Positions 5,644-9,869 of a DNA stretch of 9,869 nt are shown in pieces. Source of the DNA: Bacillota bacterium (GTDB lineage: Bacteria; Bacillota; Clostridia; Lachnospirales; Lachnospiraceae); assembly GCA_023399455.1 (NCBI GenBank), contig JAEWPN010000012.1, positions 1 through 9,869 on the forward strand. The letters are read 5' to 3'. Position 1 is the stretch's first letter; each line of letters opens with the position of its first letter. The position numbers and the translations under genes were made by a program. The notes beneath the pieces were generated by a model. The model had not been told where the DNA came from. It did no database searches and was given only the letters and a program-made list of their open reading frames with translations.

Positions 5644-7695
5644 ATGAAGAAAGTAGTAATTATAGGAGCAGGCTATGCCGGCATTCTGACAGCGAAGAAG
5701 CTCGCAAAGAGACTTAAAAAACAGAGAGATGTGGAAATCACCATTATCGACAGGAATCCCTTCCACACTATGCTCACAGAGCTCCACGAGGTGGCAGCAG
5801 GCAGAGTGGATGAAGATAGTATCAAAATCAGCTTGAAAAAGGTGTTCGCAGGAAGAAAAGTGAATGTGAAGCTGGACACTGTAACGGAAGTAGATTTTGC
5901 GGCGAAGACGGTAAAAGGCGAAGACGCCTCTTATAAATATGATTATCTGGTAATAGCGTCCGGTTCCAAACCGACGTTTTACGGAGTACCCGGGGCTGAA
6001 GAGTTTACCTTCAAGCTCTGGTCTTATGAAGACGCTATATTGTTGAAAGACCATATCCTCAATACCTTCCGCAAGGCGGCAGCAGAGAGAGAGCCAGAGG
6101 AGAGAAAGCGGCTGTTGACCTTCTATGTCATCGGTGCGGGTTTTACGGGTGTGGAGATGATAGGAGAGCTTGCAGAATATGTCCCTATCCTCTGTGAGAA
6201 ATATGAAATCGACAAAGATGAAGTGACCATGATAAATGTGGATGGTTTGAGCAGGCCGATTCCGAATCTTCCTGAGAAGTTATCTGCCAAGGTTGCTAAA
6301 AGAATGAACAAAATGGGCATCGAGCTTTGCATGAATTCCAGCGTGACCCGTGTCACGGAGGATTCTATCGAGTACAAATGCGGCGGTAAGGATGTCACGA
6401 AAAAAATAGGAACGGTGATCTGGGGCGCAGGAATCCAGAGCAGCACCATTGCGGCGGCTTCGGCAGACGCTTTGGAAAAGCAAAGAGGCGGACGCATTCC
6501 GGTAGATAAATACTTACGCTCCACTAAGGACGAATCGGTATACGTGGTAGGCGATAACATGTATTTCGTTCCCGAAGGACAAGAGGTGTCCGTTCCCCAG
6601 ATGGTAGAAAACGCGGAGCAGAGCGCAGATACAGCAGCCCATAACATTGTCAGCGCCCTTACGCAAAAAGATGAGATGGAAGAATATAAACCTGCCTTTC
6701 ACGGTGTAATGGTCTGTGTGGGAGGACGTTACGGAGCGGCTCATGTAGGGCTTCCGGGACATTTCTTCAGTCTTCCGTCGTTCCTTGCCATGTTTGCGAA
6801 ACACTTTATCAATATTGTTTATTTCGTTCAGGTATTGGGATGGAATAAGATATTCAGCTATATAAAACATGAATTTTTTACAATACGTAACTGCAGAAGT
6901 TTTGTGGGCGGACATTTTTCCAACAGAACGCCCAGTTTCCTCCTCGTTCCTTTACGTTTCTGGCTCGGCGCCGTATGGCTGTTCGAAGGAATTATGAAGG
7001 TGTTAGAAGGCTGGTTCAAGGAACCGAAGCTTCAGGGCTTTTTCGGCGGCGCAAGTGCATGGTATGAGAGCATATTGAATCCTGGCAGTGCGGCGGCAGC
7101 AGATGCGGTAAGTTCAGCAACGACTGCGGCAGCAGGAGCAGCAGCGGTAGCCGATACGGTAAGCGCAGCAACGGGCACAGTGGCAGCAGCGGCGGATGCC
7201 GTAAGCGCGGCGACGGGTGCAGCAGCGGCTACGGCGGTTTCTGCGGGACATGTGATATTGAACTGGAATATTTTAGGACTTTTCCGAATGATATTTGTCA
7301 GCGGAACAGACCTTGCCTCCTCGACCTTGAGCGATTTAGCATTCAAGCTGAATGTTCCGCTTATGAACTGGTTCGTGGATACGTGGATTCTTCCCTATAA
7401 CTGGGTACAGATGGCGATGCAGATTTTTATCGTTATAGCCGAAATTTTAATCGGTCTTGCGCTGATGGGCGGACTCTTTACTTCTCCCGCTGCGGCAGTT
7501 TCCCTTGTATTGCAGTTCATGTTCGTATGCACTACGGGCTTGTATCTGGGAACCTTCTGGATGATCTTTGCCGGTATTGCCGTGCTGATCGGAGCAGGAA
7601 GGACGCTGGGACTCGATTACTATGCGATGTCGGCGTTGAAGAAGCTTTGGAAGAAAATACCGTTGATCCGGAAACTGTATCTGTATCAGGATTAG
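5644..7695 (+). CDS. ndh2: Type II NADH dehydrogenase fused to a DoxX-like membrane domain (EET-type Ndh2)
   Basis: This 683-residue membrane enzyme should move electrons from NADH through FAD to a quinone without pumping protons. Residues 1-345 are the pyridine-nucleotide-disulfide fold: FAD site IIGAGYAG (6-13), NADH site VIGAGFTGVE (162-171), VIWGAG (258-263), FAD-contact VYVVGDN (299-305), and the quinone-side segment PQMVENAEQSADTAA (318-332). A hydrophobic anchor follows at about 377-400. Residues 432-655 resemble a DoxX four-helix domain: RFWLGAVWLFEGIMK, then AEILIGLALMGGLFTSP, then helices at 614-632 and 634-653 ending in AGRTLGLD; the basic tail fits a cytoplasmic C-terminus. An Ala-rich repeat (483-535) lies in the predicted outer loop between helices 1 and 2. 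At about 680 residues it is much longer than ordinary Ndh2 (about 400) and in the style of Listeria Ndh2. The prenyl genes downstream support a role in flavin-based extracellular electron transfer. Confidence 0.93.
   Translation: MKKVVIIGAGYAGILTAKKLAKRLKKQRDVEITIIDRNPFHTMLTELHEVAAGRVDEDSIKISLKKVFAGRKVNVKLDTVTEVDFAAKTVKGEDASYKYDYLVIASGSKPTFYGVPGAEEFTFKLWSYEDAILLKDHILNTFRKAAAEREPEERKRLLTFYVIGAGFTGVEMIGELAEYVPILCEKYEIDKDEVTMINVDGLSRPIPNLPEKLSAKVAKRMNKMGIELCMNSSVTRVTEDSIEYKCGGKDVTKKIGTVIWGAGIQSSTIAAASADALEKQRGGRIPVDKYLRSTKDESVYVVGDNMYFVPEGQEVSVPQMVENAEQSADTAAHNIVSALTQKDEMEEYKPAFHGVMVCVGGRYGAAHVGLPGHFFSLPSFLAMFAKHFINIVYFVQVLGWNKIFSYIKHEFFTIRNCRSFVGGHFSNRTPSFLLVPLRFWLGAVWLFEGIMKVLEGWFKEPKLQGFFGGASAWYESILNPGSAAAADAVSSATTAAAGAAAVADTVSAATGTVAAAADAVSAATGAAAATAVSAGHVILNWNILGLFRMIFVSGTDLASSTLSDLAFKLNVPLMNWFVDTWILPYNWVQMAMQIFIVIAEILIGLALMGGLFTSPAAAVSLVLQFMFVCTTGLYLGTFWMIFAGIAVLIGAGRTLGLDYYAMSALKKLWKKIPLIRKLYLYQD
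7090..7248 (+). repeat. Ala-rich coding repeat tract inside ndh2
   Basis: Codons 483-535 encode a low-complexity tract dominated by Ala, with Ser, Thr, Val, Gly and Asp. Three copies of the motif AD(A/T)VS(A/S)AT start at residues 486, 503 and 517, giving unit spacings of 17 and 14 residues. The DNA is rich in GCA/GCG/GCC codons and visibly repetitive. Such tracts can vary in copy number between strains. Confidence 0.8.
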
Positions 7696-7702
7696 AAAAG
7701 AT

Positions 7703-8671
7703 ATGGGTGAAGCGATGGAGAAATTAACATACGAGGAAGCCTATGAGCTTGTAAAAGAAGAGATTCAGAAGGCCCTGACCCGATCACCCCGCATAATCAA
7801 CGAATATTTGACTCATTTATCCGCTTCTCAGGGTAAAATGATTCGTGCGGTCTCCGTACTGACCTGTGCCGGGGACGGAGAAGGAAAAATTGCTCCGGGG
7901 GCGGTGCACGCAGCAGCGGCAATCGAAATCGTTCATCTGGCGTCCCTCGTCCATGATGATATTATTGATAACGCAGACTTACGGAGAGGTCGGGAGACCC
8001 TTCAGAAAAAATATGGGAAACGTACCGCAGTCATTTGCGGGGATTACCTTCTGAGCCTTGCGCTTAAAATGCTCTCGGCTATTCCTGACAGAAAAGAATA
8101 TACGGACATCGACTTGCCCGACTATATAAGCAGGCTGTGTCTGGGTGAACTGTTACAGCACATTAACAACAGGAATCTGGATTTGACAGTGTTTGACTAT
8201 ATAAGAATTATATCCGGTAAGACGGCTGCGCTCTTTGAAGCATCTTTCTTCGCAGGAGCTGTCTTAGGCGGCAGTGCTGCGGAGGAGATTAAGAAATATA
8301 AGAAAATCGGAAATTACACCGGCTTGATTTTTCAGCTAAGGGATGATTGTCTGGATTTCGATAAAACAGTAGAAGAGGCTAAGAAGCCGGTTCAGTCCGA
8401 TTACGAGCAGGGTGTCGTTACCCTTCCTCTGATTCGCGCTTTGGAGAAGCAGCCCGGTTTCAAGAAGAAGGCCGAGGCAGGCGAAATCGTCAGAGCAGAG
8501 ATTAACCGGGCAGTGGAAGAAGCCGGCGGTCTGGATTATACCAGAGAGATGATCGAGCGGTATTATAAAAAGGCAAAGCGGTATATCGACAAGTTGGATG
8601 TGACCGAGGAAAAACGAACGAAGCTGGCTGCAATTGTAAAAAAGGCCGCAGGGATCAAGGCGGATGATTAA
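7703..8671 (+). CDS. dmkB: Long-chain polyprenyl diphosphate synthase (DmkB-type)
   Basis: This 322-residue soluble all-helical trans-isoprenyl diphosphate synthase adds isopentenyl units to make the tail of a quinone. The family motifs are complete: GKMIR (44-48), first Asp-rich motif DDIID (85-89) followed by ADLRRGR, and second Asp-rich motif DDCLD (214-218) followed by KPVQSDYEQGVVTLP. Ala80, five residues before the first motif, is small, which in this family permits long products (heptaprenyl or more) rather than farnesyl or geranylgeranyl. The start is ATG 7703, seven bases after the ndh2 stop; ATG 7715 is an alternative, as neither has a strong ribosome binding site. It sits between ndh2 and a UbiA-type gene as in the Listeria EET locus, so it likely supplies the tail for a dedicated demethylmenaquinone. 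A housekeeping hepT/ispB role is the alternative. Confidence 0.93.
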   Translation: MGEAMEKLTYEEAYELVKEEIQKALTRSPRIINEYLTHLSASQGKMIRAVSVLTCAGDGEGKIAPGAVHAAAAIEIVHLASLVHDDIIDNADLRRGRETLQKKYGKRTAVICGDYLLSLALKMLSAIPDRKEYTDIDLPDYISRLCLGELLQHINNRNLDLTVFDYIRIISGKTAALFEASFFAGAVLGGSAAEEIKKYKKIGNYTGLIFQLRDDCLDFDKTVEEAKKPVQSDYEQGVVTLPLIRALEKQPGFKKKAEAGEIVRAEINRAVEEAGGLDYTREMIERYYKKAKRYIDKLDVTEEKRTKLAAIVKKAAGIKADD

Positions 8672-8757
8672 TTGACGACGCAGAAAACCAAGTAAATCTA
8701 ATGGTTCACGGCGTGTAAGACCTGGTCAAACGATGGCAGGTACGGAGAAGGACAAAA
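8672..8757 (+). other. Intergenic gap within the EET operon
   Basis: This 86-bp gap has no terminator-like hairpin and no convincing promoter. A GGAGAAGGA purine run (8744-8752) serves as ribosome binding site for the next gene. The in-frame ATG at 8701 meets a stop after five codons, and the ATG at 8733 is out of frame, which supports the TTG start at 8758. Confidence 0.5.
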
Positions 8758-9672
8758 TTGCTTGGAAAATTTTTTGATTATATAGAAATTAGAACTAAGA
8801 TTACGAGCACATTTACATTTATGCTGACGATAGGATTTCTCCTATACCAGAGGCAGGAAATGCAGTGGAAAAAGACCTTTGTATTTTTTATGGGAATGTT
8901 TTTCTTTGACCTGACGACCACGGCAATCAATAATTATATCGACTCCAAAGATAACGGTCAGGTACTTCCCTTTGCAAGAAAGAAATCGCTTCTGATTATT
9001 TATGCGCTGTTTGGAATCAGTACTGCTTTCGGATTATATCTTGCATATAGCACTGATTTGGTAATTCTCGTTATCGGTGGTATTTGTTTTATCAGCGGAG
9101 TGCTTTACACCTATGGGCCTCTGCCTATTTCAAGAATGCCCATGGGAGAGGCGGTATCCGGTTTCTTTTACGGAGTAGTAATCCCTTTTATATTGATGTA
9201 TATCAATATGCCGGTGGGGACATTCATGACCTATAGTCTGAGCTTTGAGACGGTATCCTTGTCCGTACAGGTGGTTCCGGTGCTGAAGCTGCTTCTTTTT
9301 TCCATTACGCCTTTCGCGGCGACTGCAAATGTGATGCTGGCAAATAACATCTGTGATTTAGAGAAGGATATTACGGTAAAGAGGTATACCCTGCCCTATT
9401 ACATAGGGAGGAAGATGGCGCTGCCGCTTTTTGCGGGATTGTATTATATGACTTACGTTTCCACGATTTTACTGGTGGTATTCGGAATCCTTTCTCCTGT
9501 GGTTCTGATTTCCCTTCTTACGATCGTGCCCGTGCAGAAAAACATCAATAAGTTTTTTAAGAAGCAGGAAAAGGCTACGACGTTCGGTGTCAGTATTATG
9601 AATTTTATTTTAATCATGGGTGGCAGCACCCTAGCAGTTTTCTTATCGGTGATTCTCGACAGGATCATGTAA
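8758..9672 (+). CDS. dmkA: UbiA/MenA-family prenyltransferase (DmkA-type, demethylmenaquinone synthesis)
   Basis: This 304-residue membrane enzyme should attach a polyprenyl tail to 1,4-dihydroxy-2-naphthoate. The two Asp-rich sites of UbiA proteins are present: NNYIDSKD (58-65) and NNICDLEKD (196-204). YTYGPLPISRMPMGEAVSGFFYG (118-140) carries the MenA-like loop with Gly/Pro and Glu. Eight or nine hydrophobic helices are visible, the first near residues 16-30. The start is a TTG preceded by GGAGAAGGA; no in-frame ATG gives a complete N-terminus, and the first internal Met (residue 22) would cut the first helix. It follows the polyprenyl synthase as in Listeria dmkB/dmkA. Its partner quinone would feed electrons from Ndh2 to surface flavoproteins. 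The family is firm, and the aromatic substrate is inferred from context. Confidence 0.92.
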   Translation: MLGKFFDYIEIRTKITSTFTFMLTIGFLLYQRQEMQWKKTFVFFMGMFFFDLTTTAINNYIDSKDNGQVLPFARKKSLLIIYALFGISTAFGLYLAYSTDLVILVIGGICFISGVLYTYGPLPISRMPMGEAVSGFFYGVVIPFILMYINMPVGTFMTYSLSFETVSLSVQVVPVLKLLLFSITPFAATANVMLANNICDLEKDITVKRYTLPYYIGRKMALPLFAGLYYMTYVSTILLVVFGILSPVVLISLLTIVPVQKNINKFFKKQEKATTFGVSIMNFILIMGGSTLAVFLSVILDRIM

Positions 9673-9691
9673 CACATAACTACGTTATTCG

Positions 9692-9736
9692 TCCGGATAG
9701 TCCGGATTGAAATAAAAGAAACAGCCGCGTAGACGG
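9692..9736 (+). other. Two small hairpins between dmkA and the lipoprotein gene
   Basis: TCCGGA-TAG-TCCGGA (9692-9706) can fold into a 6-bp stem with a 3-base loop, and GCCG/CGGC (9723-9726 with 9733-9736) forms a second. Neither has a T-tract, so full termination is unlikely. They could act as a processing or partial-attenuation point before a highly expressed surface lipoprotein. Confidence 0.35.
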
Positions 9737-9755
9737 CATAATATGGAGGTAAAAT

Positions 9756-9869
9756 ATGAAAAAAGTAGTAGCTTTGTTACTCTGCATGACTTTAGTAGCA
9801 GGAACACTTACCGCATGTGGCGGTGCAAAAGCAGAAGCAGCAAAAACCGGCCTTGGAGTTGCGACATCT
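9756..9869 (+). CDS. N-terminal fragment of a lipoprotein, probably an FMN-binding EET lipoprotein (PplA-like)
   Basis: ATG 9756 follows a strong GGAGGT site (9745-9750), and 38 codons are visible before the window ends. Residues 1-21 are a lipoprotein signal with hydrophobic core and lipobox LTAC (Cys21), so the protein is exported and lipid-anchored. The mature start, a short Ala/Lys/Glu linker and then KTGLGVATS, resembles FMN-binding repeat lipoproteins of Clostridia from memory. In Listeria the EET locus encodes PplA, a flavinylated lipoprotein that passes electrons outward, and this gene follows ndh2-dmkB-dmkA. No FMN attachment motif (the Ser/Thr-containing flavinylation site) lies within the visible part, so the function is inferred. 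Another solute-binding lipoprotein is the main alternative. Confidence 0.85.
   Translation, partial: MKKVVALLLCMTLVAGTLTACGGAKAEAAKTGLGVATS

Noticed and set aside
7090..7248. Tandem repeats as a CRISPR array
   Set aside because: The repeats are in-frame degenerate codons inside ndh2 with 14- and 17-codon periods, without conserved repeat/spacer alternation.
7032..7346. Minus-strand Ala/Val/Thr-rich frame opposite the repeat tract
   Set aside because: It is the mirror of the Ala-rich codon tract of ndh2 and has no independent coding signal.

Overview
The window looks like a chromosomal segment of a Gram-positive, low-to-mid-GC anaerobe, most likely a Lachnospiraceae-type Clostridium. I base this on strong purine-rich ribosome binding sites, two lipoprotein signal peptides, A/T-rich intergenic DNA and the gene families present. 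The genus is inference. All genes read rightward except one HxlR-type regulator (4851-5267).

Left module (1-4749), sugar or polyol uptake and breakdown: the last codons of a probable ABC permease (1-42); a ribose-type substrate-binding lipoprotein (205-1281); a structured intergenic element with a possible 33-residue leader ORF (1335-1448); an RpiB/LacAB-family isomerase (1479-1934); a triosephosphate-isomerase-like protein (1972-2754); a PTS membrane domain (EIIC) with no EIIA or EIIB (2735-3856); and an RpiR-type regulator with a sugar-phosphate-sensing SIS domain (3913-4749). An RpiB homologue beside a TIM homologue is the signature of tetritol catabolism (EryI/EryH in Brucella, DerI/LerI in Mycobacterium), where they convert L-erythrulose-1-P to D-erythrulose-4-P and then to D-erythrose-4-P. 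The RpiB homologue lacks the His used to open a furanose ring, which fits a four-carbon phosphate that cannot form that ring. A GC-rich hairpin with T-tracts on both strands (4783-4821) closes this module and also ends the convergent HxlR gene.

Right module (4851-9869), membrane electron transfer: the HxlR regulator has three evenly spaced N-terminal cysteines. It is divergent from a type II NADH dehydrogenase fused to a DoxX-like four-helix membrane domain (5644-7695). A long-chain polyprenyl diphosphate synthase (7703-8671), a UbiA/MenA-type prenyltransferase (8758-9672) and the start of a lipoprotein (9756 to the window end) follow. This matches the flavin-based extracellular electron transfer (EET) locus known from Listeria (ndh2, dmkB, dmkA, pplA). 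NADH electrons would enter a dedicated demethylmenaquinone pool made by the two prenyl enzymes and leave through surface flavoproteins. The intergenic region between hxlR and ndh2 holds a perfect 20-bp palindrome and further TACT/GTATAC half-sites around plausible promoters, suggesting redox-responsive control by the HxlR protein.

Most unusual: the Ala-rich three-repeat insertion in the predicted outer loop of the Ndh2-DoxX fusion, the structured leader element before the rpiB-like gene, the active-site changes in the isomerase pair, the EIIC without EIIA/EIIB, and the Cys-x5-Cys-x5-Cys head of the HxlR protein.
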